A DNA stretch of 64,000 bases. It comes from Lasiosphaeris hirsuta. Its lineage: Eukaryota; Ascomycota; Sordariomycetes; Sordariales; Lasiosphaeriaceae. Positions 42,337 to 51,700 of this stretch are shown piece by piece (positions within the stretch are counted from its first letter, which is position 1; each line of letters begins with the position of its first letter). The stretch lies in NCBI GenBank assembly GCA_030549175.1, contig JAUKUA010000005.1, positions 3,906,001-3,970,000 of the forward strand, read 5' to 3'. The translations under genes and the position numbers were made by a program. The notes beneath the pieces are model-generated. The model searched no databases. It saw nothing but the letters and a program-made list of their open reading frames with translations, and was not told the origin of the DNA.

Positions 42337-45300
42337 TCAACGCTCATGGTGACTTGTGGGGATTGCACTGGCGCCACTGCCTAACCGTGGCCTTGGGATG
42401 AGCGACGCGACGGCACTGAAGGCATTCCCAATGCTCAAGTAGTGGTACCGCGATGTGCCCTTGCTCGTTTTGGTACGGGTGGGCGGCGTGCCGGTGCGCC
42501 TAACACGCTGCTTGACGTTGTATGGACGCTCTCGGTATGTGGCTCGATGGGCCTGCTTGACGGTGCGGTGGACGTCCTGGAGCTGTTTGCCAAAGTGCTC
42601 GAGTCCGTACAAGTTCCTGACTAGGTTTTCGATGCTGGACGGCTCTAGCGTTGCGTCAACGCCCTCCCAGCCATCAGGCAACCTTCCGGCGCTCGTGGTG
42701 AGCGCCGCCACGAGCTCTTCGTGGCAGCGCAGGTCCTGGCGAAGCATGGTGAGCTTGGTTGTGTCGTTGCTCACGGCGCTGGCCTCGGTTTCGAGCTTGA
42801 TGAGCTCCTCTAGGTACTCGGCCGTCGCGTCGTTGTAAGTAGCGATGCTTTTGGCGCCGAGGTAGGCGCAGAAGAAGGCGGCGGCGCGCTTCACGTAGTC
42901 GTACTCTTGGCGGTATTCTGCCACCCGCTGCTGAATGATGTCGAGAACGCGCTGGCGCAACCGCTCTTCATCAGCATTGGTGTTGAGCTGCCGCTGTACT
43001 TCCGGGTCCGTTTCGGTTTTGGTGTACGGGTTGAGCTCGTACGTTACGTGCATGTGCATCTGCCAGTGGTGACTGCAATGCTTACAAGTGCTACCACGCA
43101 TGGCCGCGCAGCGAATCAGGCCCGACTGGCCCACGGTCTCGACGCGGACGCTGCTGAGGTGGCAGGAGGGGTGGCAGTGCGTCTTGTATACCGTCACTTG
43201 CTGGCCACTGTTGTCCTTGACTTCGATGCAGTCGCGGCTCGTGCACACAGTGCGCGGCCTGGGGAGCTGGTGAGATTCGAGATAGACCTTTTGGAACCGC
43301 AGCCGCTTGCGCAGGTCGTTGCCGGCCAACCGGCGGTCGGCGAGCGCCTTCTCCTGGGCTTGGGACCGGGCGATGTTCTGTTGGATCAGCTGCGAGATAT
43401 CGGCCATAGGCTTGGTCAGCCCCAGGATCAACTGCCGTGTGCCGTTGAGGGAGATGGTTTTGGTGACCAGATGTGGCTGGCGGGAGCGGAAATACTTCAT
43501 CAGCCGCTGCGCTTCCTCGCTGGAGTGCGCCCACGAGCGCCGGAAGCTCTCCTCGTTTTCCATCTTGACCCCGTTCCGTCTCGCCGCGAGGTAGCGAAAG
43601 CTCTCCGAGTCAAAGCAGTACGTCGTGTCACCGTTGAGCGGCAGCTGGATGTCGGGGTGCTGTTCCAGCAGCGCCTTGAGCGGGCCAAAGGTGTCGCCTG
43701 GCGTGTAGTTGGAGATGCGTGTATTGGTAAAGCCAAAGGCAATGTTGTGGAGCGCGTCGCGGTGCAAGTGCGTCAGCAATTCTTGGATGCAGAACCGGAA
43801 AGTCACAGTCAGGCGCGCATTGTTAGACTTGAGCAGGATGATGATGCCGTGCACCTCTTCATAGCTGTTGATGGTGGCCAGAATGTCGGCCATGTTCTTC
43901 TTGTCTGCCTGTGGGCCGCGTGTGTCACCTACACCGGGCGTGTCAATCAGGCGGATCGTCTGGGCCCCAATGTTGATGGGATAAACCGATGTTTGCTGCG
44001 TAGCCGAGTTACCGCGGCTGCCGTCGCTTTCGTCGTCGCGATTGCCAATGACAACGCGGTGCTCGGTGATCTTGCCTCCCGGCTGGGTGCGATCCATGAC
44101 CTGGGTAGAGAATGCGCAGGGGATGACCCAGTGCAGCCGGTCGCTCTGCAGCGCGTCGTCCAAGCTGTCAAACGAGATATAGTTGATGAAGGCGTTGATA
44201 AACGTTGATTTGCCCACGCCCGTCTCGCCCAGGAGGAGGATGTTGACGTAGTCGCTAGAGGGAAGTGCCTGCAATAACTCCTCGAGCCGCTGCTGTTCGG
44301 AATGAGCTACAAAGGAGGTACGGTGCCGGGCCGCGTTGCTGCACCGGAACACAAACGTATCGGAGGGGCTCCGACCGCACTCGCAGTATATGAAGTTGTC
44401 CGTGTAGCCGTATTCGAGCACATGATGGCAAACCGCACAGATCCACGAGTGGACGCCGGCAGCACCGCAGGCTGGGTGGGGGCAGGGGATGCGGACGACG
44501 CGGCGCGCGACGGGCGGCTGCGCGTCGCGGGTGTACGAGGAGCGGTCCGCCGATCGAGCAAGGCACTTGTCCGCCAGGAACTCTTTCTCCTCCACCATAT
44601 CGGGTGTCACCTCCCGCGTGCCCCTGTACATGGCAAGACGTGGCGCGTCGGGACGCCGGCCGTCCATCGTGTCAGAGTCTATGAGGAGAACTGGGGCTTG
44701 GGCGTCTAGTTTCTCGAAGACGAGCGCTTCGTTGCCGACCCAGCCATCTTCCTGAAGCATCCCTTCGAGGCTGAACCAGAGCACGTACGTCTCGCCATTG
44801 TCTTCCTTGCTGCAGCTGTTCCGGGCGAGGACGGATGGCAGATCCACGTCTCCGTCGAGGTAGCCAAGGTACCTTGCGCCCCTCTGAACGGCGCGCGCAA
44901 TGAACTCAACCTTGCAGCGCTCCTGGCCTATTACTTCGGCTTGGCTGTCGAGGTGTGCAACGGCCGTGACGGCCTCCTCGCAAAACTTCCGGAACGTGGT
45001 CATGGGCTCCCGTCCAGCACGCACCTCACGCAGTGTCGAGCCATATCTGCGCCTGAGAGACCCGGCCGATTGTTCTAATTCTTTGACGAAGGCGTGCACT
45101 GCCGAGACGTGGCCGGCCCGTGCGTGCCGCTGGTGTGTCTTGAGAAAGGTCATGTATTTGACGAAGCTCCGGTGTATAGCGAGTAGACTCTCAAGTGCGG
45201 CGGAGAACTCGCCGAGGCGACGGTGACTGATCTCCACAACTTTCGGGCCAACAAACTTATCTTCGGAGCTGTCATGGTCGTAAAAGAAGCCGTCCTCGTC

Positions 45301-46161
45301 CTCATCTGCCTCAGTGCCGACAAAGTCCCTGAAATCATCAAGAGGCAGCAACCGGTATATGATTGGCCTAACCCTCTCCCGTTGCTGGATGCCCGAGCCG
45401 ACACCTTGGGAGGGGTTTGCGGCCATGGCGGCTGTCTGACGGATCGACTTGGCTGCGTCGTCCAAATTATTGACTCTGATGATTTTGGGCTGAATGTTGC
45501 TGTAGATGGTGAAGTCAAGAGCCTGTCCGGCAGTGGGTGCCGGCGTCAAGGACCCTTGCGTGTCAGGCTCCGCAGCGAGGAGGCTTCCGAGTCTGAGTTG
45601 CTCGGCTGCCTTTTGTACAATCTCGGCGGCAGTGGCGCGGTCCTTGGAGTATCGACTGTTTGCGAGATTGATGTTGACAATGGTCTCGACGCCCCATTCG
45701 ATGGCGACGACAGCATGGGTGGCGGTTGGATGTCGGAGCTGATCGCGGTCGATGCTGTGGCCCAGCTCCTTGGATTTTATTTTGATACTTTCCGAGGCGG
45801 CCAGCGACCGATGGAGAAGAGCGGCTTGCGCGTCGATGTGATCACCGGGGGCCGGCTGGGTCAAGAAGGCAGCCGAACCCGAGCCACTGCCGTCCAGGTC
45901 AAGCAGGCCACCCAGAAAGCTCGCCCCAAGGTCAACCGAGGCACCCAAAAGTTTGAGCTTGGCTCCGTAGGTGTCTGTGATGGCCTCCGTTGTGCCGGAC
46001 TCGCGTGTGTTTGGGCGGACCCCAACAACGCCCTCATGTGGCCGGAAGTTCGTGGCGAAGAGGGACTGCTGGAGGAAGCGGTCATTGACGGCATCGTACA
46101 GAGTACCGATACTGGCGACCTGGCCCAGGGCGGGGCGGGCTTTGGTCTTCTTCGCGGACAT
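42337..46161 (-). CDS. Large protein: SNTX/MACPF-like N-terminus, zinc-binding region, GTPase domain
   Basis: 1274 aa, single exon. Residues 10-30 read PALGQVASIGTLYDAVNDRF, with YGAKLKLLGASVDLGASFLG (about 65-84) and ATHAVVAIEWGVETIVNI (about 146-163); this order resembles the stonustoxin-like (SNTX, MACPF/CDC superfamily) N-terminal domain. A helical middle follows, then a Cys/His-rich stretch (CPHPACGAAGVHSWICAVCH...YCECG, about 555-615). A P-loop GTPase domain begins with NILLLGETGVGKSTFINAFI (about 640-660) and has IRLIDTPGVGDTRG near 740. A second Cys/His cluster (CTSRDC, HCHPSCH, CKHCSHHW, about 970-1035) and a long helical C-terminus end the protein. Such GTPases occur in fungi and animals with unclear roles; nucleotide binding is secure, pore-forming ability is only suggested by resemblance. 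No signal peptide, so it is intracellular. Confidence 0.8.
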   Translation of the reverse strand: MSAKKTKARPALGQVASIGTLYDAVNDRFLQQSLFATNFRPHEGVVGVRPNTRESGTTEAITDTYGAKLKLLGASVDLGASFLGGLLDLDGSGSGSAAFLTQPAPGDHIDAQAALLHRSLAASESIKIKSKELGHSIDRDQLRHPTATHAVVAIEWGVETIVNINLANSRYSKDRATAAEIVQKAAEQLRLGSLLAAEPDTQGSLTPAPTAGQALDFTIYSNIQPKIIRVNNLDDAAKSIRQTAAMAANPSQGVGSGIQQRERVRPIIYRLLPLDDFRDFVGTEADEDEDGFFYDHDSSEDKFVGPKVVEISHRRLGEFSAALESLLAIHRSFVKYMTFLKTHQRHARAGHVSAVHAFVKELEQSAGSLRRRYGSTLREVRAGREPMTTFRKFCEEAVTAVAHLDSQAEVIGQERCKVEFIARAVQRGARYLGYLDGDVDLPSVLARNSCSKEDNGETYVLWFSLEGMLQEDGWVGNEALVFEKLDAQAPVLLIDSDTMDGRRPDAPRLAMYRGTREVTPDMVEEKEFLADKCLARSADRSSYTRDAQPPVARRVVRIPCPHPACGAAGVHSWICAVCHHVLEYGYTDNFIYCECGRSPSDTFVFRCSNAARHRTSFVAHSEQQRLEELLQALPSSDYVNILLLGETGVGKSTFINAFINYISFDSLDDALQSDRLHWVIPCAFSTQVMDRTQPGGKITEHRVVIGNRDDESDGSRGNSATQQTSVYPINIGAQTIRLIDTPGVGDTRGPQADKKNMADILATINSYEEVHGIIILLKSNNARLTVTFRFCIQELLTHLHRDALHNIAFGFTNTRISNYTPGDTFGPLKALLEQHPDIQLPLNGDTTYCFDSESFRYLAARRNGVKMENEESFRRSWAHSSEEAQRLMKYFRSRQPHLVTKTISLNGTRQLILGLTKPMADISQLIQQNIARSQAQEKALADRRLAGNDLRKRLRFQKVYLESHQLPRPRTVCTSRDCIEVKDNSGQQVTVYKTHCHPSCHLSSVRVETVGQSGLIRCAAMRGSTCKHCSHHWQMHMHVTYELNPYTKTETDPEVQRQLNTNADEERLRQRVLDIIQQRVAEYRQEYDYVKRAAAFFCAYLGAKSIATYNDATAEYLEELIKLETEASAVSNDTTKLTMLRQDLRCHEELVAALTTSAGRLPDGWEGVDATLEPSSIENLVRNLYGLEHFGKQLQDVHRTVKQAHRATYRERPYNVKQRVRRTGTPPTRTKTSKGTSRYHYLSIGNAFSAVASLIPRPRLGSGASAIPTSHHER

Positions 46162-47047
46162 GGCCGGTCGTGATTGGTGAATCGGGTCGGGTTGGCGTTT
46201 ATGGTGGCTTCAATGCAAGGGCACTGGTAGCAGACGCCGAGCTTTCGTGATGAGAGAGAGGAGCCTCGGGCACCTCTAGTCAACGAGACCATCAATTTAT
46301 CACCGACCGACCTCACCTGACCTTACCTATCCGATCTGAGAAAAAGACGCGGTTGATTCGAGCCGCCGTTATCCGAGCGAGTTTGCTCGCGGAGCTCGCG
46401 TTGGGTCGCAATGCGTTGGGTATAGCTGGAGATGGTTTGGTATTTGCTGGCTATTGGCCTCAGTACATGCATCCAACCGTGGCCTGGATCTTGTGGCGCC
46501 AGCCGGGGATCGGTTTCAATTCCATGAGTCTGTGACTGCAGTTGCGTGCGCCTTGCCTTGGACCGTCGTATTCGACTCAAGCTGCTGAGGAGCAAAATCG
46601 GCTTGTTTCCCGATTGACTTGACTCTCCAGTCACTGCGTCCCAGAATCGAACTTCGTCGGCAAGCTCGGGCCTGGGGGCTCGCACTAATGGGCAGCCCTA
46701 CCCAGCACAATGGTATTGTCCCATTCCACCACCGCACAAAGTGGGGCAGTGGTACCTGTGGGGCGGCCTCAACACAGCTTCTGTGGCCCAAAGCCACTAG
46801 CTAAGGCGAGGTGGCGTGTGCACCCTGCACCCTGCACCCTCAAGGTGGGGCACCACCTCCAACAGCAGCTTCACATTTCACATTCTTGCACTCTCAGCAT
46901 TACCTCGGGACCCTAACAAAGGCGCTCGGACGTTTTCTGTGCCAGTGGTATCACTCAAGAAGACGGCTCGGGCTTTTAGAAGTTCTTTCCCCTCGTTGAT
47001 TCGATTTTTCCTCCATCACTTGGTTACGCCGCACTCAGAGTTTCCAA
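46162..47047. other. Intergenic, divergent promoter region
   Basis: 886 bp between the minus-strand GTPase fusion and the plus-strand PD-(D/E)XK-like gene. Has a CACCCTG tandem (about 46819-46840). No gene supported. Confidence 0.55.
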
Positions 47048-48350
47048 ATGGCAATGACGAACCCCTCAGCCCTCTGTGGGCAGGAGGACAAGCACAGCGC
47101 TGACCCGATATCTCAGAGCTTTTTAGGCAGTCCCTCGTTCGATGAGGTTGTCAAATCCATCGCCGACGTGATCGCTCGTGAACCGGAAGACGGATTTCGT
47201 CTTTGTTTTCGCTAGGCGGCCGACGACCTCGAAAATTTCCATTCTGAATTGTCACAACTCCCCGAGTACGACACCATCTCGCGATTCGAATACGACTACC
47301 GATCTGGCATCGTATCTCTCACCATGGACGAATCGAAGGGCCATTCCTTGTTAGGCCTGTACCTCTGCTTGGTAGCCCTCCAGAAGGTCCGGACCATCGT
47401 CCTTACCACATGCGACGAGGCAGTCCGTGAGGTGGCAAACAAGATCATCGCCATTAGTACGGCCGATATCAAGGTCAAGGGAGAGTTATGGAACCAGCCT
47501 GATGCCTCTTTTGCGTTGTTGGGCGATGCTGAGCCAACTTTTATCGTTGAGGTGGCGTGGAGCCAGTCTCAACAAGACGTCGAGGACAAGGCTGAGAACT
47601 ACATCAGAGGTACCCATGGGAAGGTCCAGGTTGTTATTGTCTTGAATGTCTTGTATCCGGATCTCGAAGAGGCAGTGGTAAGCCTTTTGGTAGCCACCCA
47701 CGACGATGGCTTCCGCTGGGAGCAGCGCAGAAAAGTCATCCACAGCGATCATCTCGAGCAGCCCGACGGGGTAGTGGGATTGTACCTCTCGGACTTTTGC
47801 GGCCCTGCTGGCCTGCCGGCAGCGTATTGCCGCCCTCCAGCTGGAGTCTCCCGGTTCGTTTTCATTCATCTTTTTCTTTTTCTCCTAGTTGTTAACCCAA
47901 GTATCCACATAGGAATCCCGTCATGACCATCTCTTACCGAGTGCTAGGAGCGATTTTCCGTGCAGCCCGGCATGCCCAGTATCCTAAGAAATATCAGCTA
48001 GAACAAGAGGATCACGATATCTTATCGTCGCTATTGCCGCAGGATTCTGAGGAACTGCGTCACCACCTCCAGGTAGGTAACTCGATAAAGCTGAGCGGGA
48101 GCACCAGGAAGCTAATCGTCAACGTCAGGAAGCTAAATGTCAACGTGAGGAAGCTGAGCGCTAAAGTCGGGAAGATAAGCGTCAACGTGAGGAAGCTGAG
48201 CGCCAAAGTCGGGAAGCTAATCGTCAACGTGAGGAAGCTGAGTGCCAAAGTCGGAAAGATAAACATCAACGTGAGGAAGCTGAGTGCCGAAGTCGGGAAC
48301 TTGAGCAGCGACTAGCCGAGTTGCAGCAGCAGCTAGCTAACCGTACATAG
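47048..48350 (+). pseudogene. PD-(D/E)XK-like fungal protein with two CpA-to-TpA nonsense codons
   Basis: Model join(47048..47853,47913..48072,48129..48350). The frame from the ATG at 47048 is broken by TAG at 47213-47215, where Gln (CAG) is expected in FR-Q-AADDLENF, and then runs on. The core GELWNQPDASFALLGDAEP and FIVEVAWSQSQQDVEDKAEN fits the fungal Uma2-like/restriction-endonuclease-fold pattern (PD...ExA, residues about 151-170). After intron 2 the frame enters a highly charged coiled coil of QREEAERQSRE units, broken by TAA at 48162-48164 where the repeat has CAA elsewhere. Both stops are C-to-T in CpA. It lies 370 bp from a RIP-mutated LINE. If intron 2 is not used the chain ends at 48315 in a different frame. 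Function of the family is unknown. Confidence 0.6.
48116..48310 (+). repeat. 42-bp minisatellite in the coiled-coil exon
   Basis: About four imperfect units of AGGAAGCTGAGCGCCAAAGT followed by CGGGAAGCTAATCGTCAACGTG. Unit length is a multiple of three, so copy number changes would lengthen the coiled coil without shifting frame. Confidence 0.85.
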
Positions 48351-48716
48351 CTGTTAGTCGGCGCGAGAAATAAGACTTGTGAGACGGAGAGGGATAAACT
48401 TTAGGGCTACAAGGTGTGTAAGCGGGCGAGCTGACGTAAATGCCCTCTTTATGCTATAGATCTGACAAATTTAATATCAACCGTCATAATCATGGTCCTC
48501 ATATCCCACGTAGCTATCATCATCATCATCAGCGCTGAATACCCTCTATGAAGAGATTCTCTCTGAGCGCCATCTGGACATTCTCGACCATAAGCTTTGT
48601 TGAGGGTCACAGAGCACTTGGAAGATGGAGTCATGTAAAAGAGCAGCAAAACAGTGATGGTATTGATAGTTGTCTAACTGGTTTGGAGAGTGCGAGAGAG
48701 CCTCTATTATAGATGT
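48351..48716. other. Intergenic between the PD-(D/E)XK-like gene and the transposon block
   Basis: 366 bp. No gene; an interrupted ATCATC microsatellite near 48509-48530. Confidence 0.5.
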
Positions 48717-51700
48717 GTTGATTGATTGATTGAAATTTTATTGTGCAGGGTTTTGCCCCGCAGGGGCAATCGCACAGCGAGGCTCTCAAAGTCCCCGCAA
48801 ACGCCTGAGGCACCCGGCCTACTACGGTAAGGAGATCCTCCGCCCTAAGTCCACCGATAGGAGAGTCCTGGCCCGGGGTCCCCGGGCTGACAATACCCTG
48901 CTCCTCCGAGCTCCGGACCCCTTTAAATACCGCTTCCGGGCCTCACCTACCCGGCTCGCTCACCTATCAGCCTAAGGTACATAAAAACTCCCGCGGAGAA
49001 AAGCTATCCTTTCTCAATTCGCTGAGGCCCCGGCCAGGGCCTCCTCTTCAGTGTCAGTCTACGCGGTATTTTCTTCCCGCTTTCGTCGTTGCTAGTATTT
49101 TCTTCTTAGTAACTTATCCGCGAAGCCCCCGAACAAGCCGAGCCATTTCTTAGACCTTCTCCATACCATCTGTAACGGGCTACCGTTGTAGCTGGGTAGC
49201 GTTCTTACGTTCAGTGAGTACGTGAACATATGTCCTCGGTTCTTATGAGTACTACATTCGCAGGGCCCCCAGGTCTCCGGGTCGTGGTTGAACCGTTTAT
49301 GATACTCCTTGAAGTCCCTATGGCCGGTCCTTTCCACCAACAAGGCCACGTGGGCCTTGCGGGATAGGGCCAGTTCCGGTGACCTGTCCTTCTAGTAAAT
49401 CTCCTAGTACCGGTAGTCCTCGGGGGCTCTGTCCTACCACTGCCACTACAGTCGGCACTTCCTTTCTTCCGTGTGGCATGCCTGCCATTCTCTATCTAAG
49501 ACGGCGGCCGTGGCTAGGGCTTCTATCGGGGCCTCCTTTCTAACTCCTTTAGTCTGTAGGAAGTCGTCGTATAGGGGGGGCGCCCCTCCCATACGTTAGG
49601 CGATCTTTTCTAAGAGCGTGTCGCTCTTTTTACTAGGGGTACGTAGCTTATGTAGCTTTCGGATTATTAGATACGTCTAGCCTAGTCGGATAAGCCTTCT
49701 TACAAAGGTATCTTTCCGAGCCTCGACCAGGTGTTAGGCCGTGGGGACTCTAGACTCTAGATATAGTACTATGGTCCTTATAGTCTTCCACGCCAGTAGC
49801 GCCGCTCGGAGGCCGTCGTTAACTACTACGTCTAACGTGTTGTTGACGAAGTATTTGCCACGCCGGCTATACCACGCCTCCGCCACATAAAGTAACGTTG
49901 GTAAGAGGATCGTCTTAACTACCTAGACCACGAGCCTTAGAGCTAATCCCTTGATCTTACCTAATATATAGTCTAGGAACGCGGTCGTTAGCTTACCTCT
50001 CGCCGTTACCGCCTTTATATACGCCTTAAAGTGTAACAACGGGTCAAACCATACTTCTAGCTACCTAAGTACCTCCTTATATGGTATCATGACTTCTTAT
50101 ATGAGGATGTCTAGTCTTAGGCCCTTCTTTAATGTAAAGAGGATGTATTCACTTTTCGTACCGTCGAAAGAGACTCCGTTACTCTTTTCCTAGGTTAGAA
50201 GCTCCCTGAGCCTCGCCGTAAGTTTAACCTAGACCGATTCTTCCATCTTACCTGTCATAATGACCGTGATATTGTCCATATAATAATAGGTCTGGTCGTC
50301 CTTTACTATTACCGCGAGATATAAGATAAAGAGGATAGGCGAGAGGAAAAAGCCTTATGGTAGTCTGTCCGGTATTAGTTACTAGGTTTCTGTCGGGTCT
50401 CCCCTGATCGTAACGACTTGGTCTGTCAGGAAGGTAGTATAGAAGTAGGCTACGGTATGGTCTTATCCTATCTCTATAAGCTTCTATTTTAACCTTCGCT
50501 TTTATATTATATTAAAGATATCTTTTATATCGGCTGTGACTATCCCTATAACAAGGCCCCTTACTTACGTATCTTCTACGTCGTAGATTACTACTGTCAA
50601 TAGGTTCGTTACCGACCGTTATAATATCTTACCTATGTACTATGGGTAGATAAGACCCTCTTATATAGTTAGAACGTTTATTCTTTCTACTACTAGCCTC
50701 TCTAGGCCTTTCTTAGTACATAGTAGGAATAAGATCGGTCTTAGGCCCTTTGTAGTCGTTCTAAAGTGTCTTATTTTAAGGATGGGTACTACTTCTACGA
50801 CTTTCTATACCTTAAGATACTATCCTATCTATAGATACATTCTATATAAGGTAGTAAGTACGACCGTAAGGATTGAGAAGGTCTTTAACTACTTCTTTAC
50901 CTAAGCCTATTATCTCATCGTATTAAGTAGCCTTTAGTATAGCCGTCGTTACTTTGTCCAGCCCTAGTACCATCGTCTATATCCCATAGTATGTTCAGTA
51001 AGCCTCCTTCTCTATGACCTTGGTACTTTACGGTATGTACTGTGGTAATCTAAGCTATAAGATGCCAAAGTACTTAGTGTCCGTGAGATCGAAGCCATAC
51101 CGTGGTATTACTAGTTTATCGTATATAATAGCTACCGTATATGCTACCGTATAGCTAGCTAAACCCCCTCCCCTTAGAGTAAGGCTCGGTAGGGCGTCCG
51201 TTGGTACCTAGCGTTCCTACTATCTTATTACTTTTTATAGGTCTCCTAGTTTAGTTACCTTTTAGGCCTTTTCGTACCAATACCTCGTACGGATTGTCTT
51301 AACCTTTCTTCTATATACTATGTATATTAAGGCCCGTATCTTTTCATCTCCTTAATCCTTAGCTACTTAGAGATATGTCCTTGCCGTCTTAAGTTTCTTA
51401 TTTTACCACGGCTACCTTTTTCCGTCAGACCATCTCCTTTTTCTATATCTCCACAGTAGTCACTCTAAGGCTTCCTAGAGTTTTTAAGTAGCCTTTTTTA
51501 TTTCCTATCTCCTACTTACCTTTATAAGGAGCTCTTAGACTATCTTCTTCACTCTAGTAACCTAGTCTTCTATCATAGGTAGGTTAAGCTTCTATATGAG
51601 GTTCTTCCGGCTAGTTCTTCCTAGTACTATCACCTCTAGGGAAAGATAGTCCGATTTCGTAGCCTTATCTTTCTCGATGTTACTGTAGGCCTGTGGGTCT

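Noticed and set aside
42907..44208. 433-codon plus-strand frame antisense to the SNTX-like/GTPase gene
   Set aside because: Shadow of a GC-rich coding sequence; no motifs, while the opposite strand carries the GTPase motifs in the right order.
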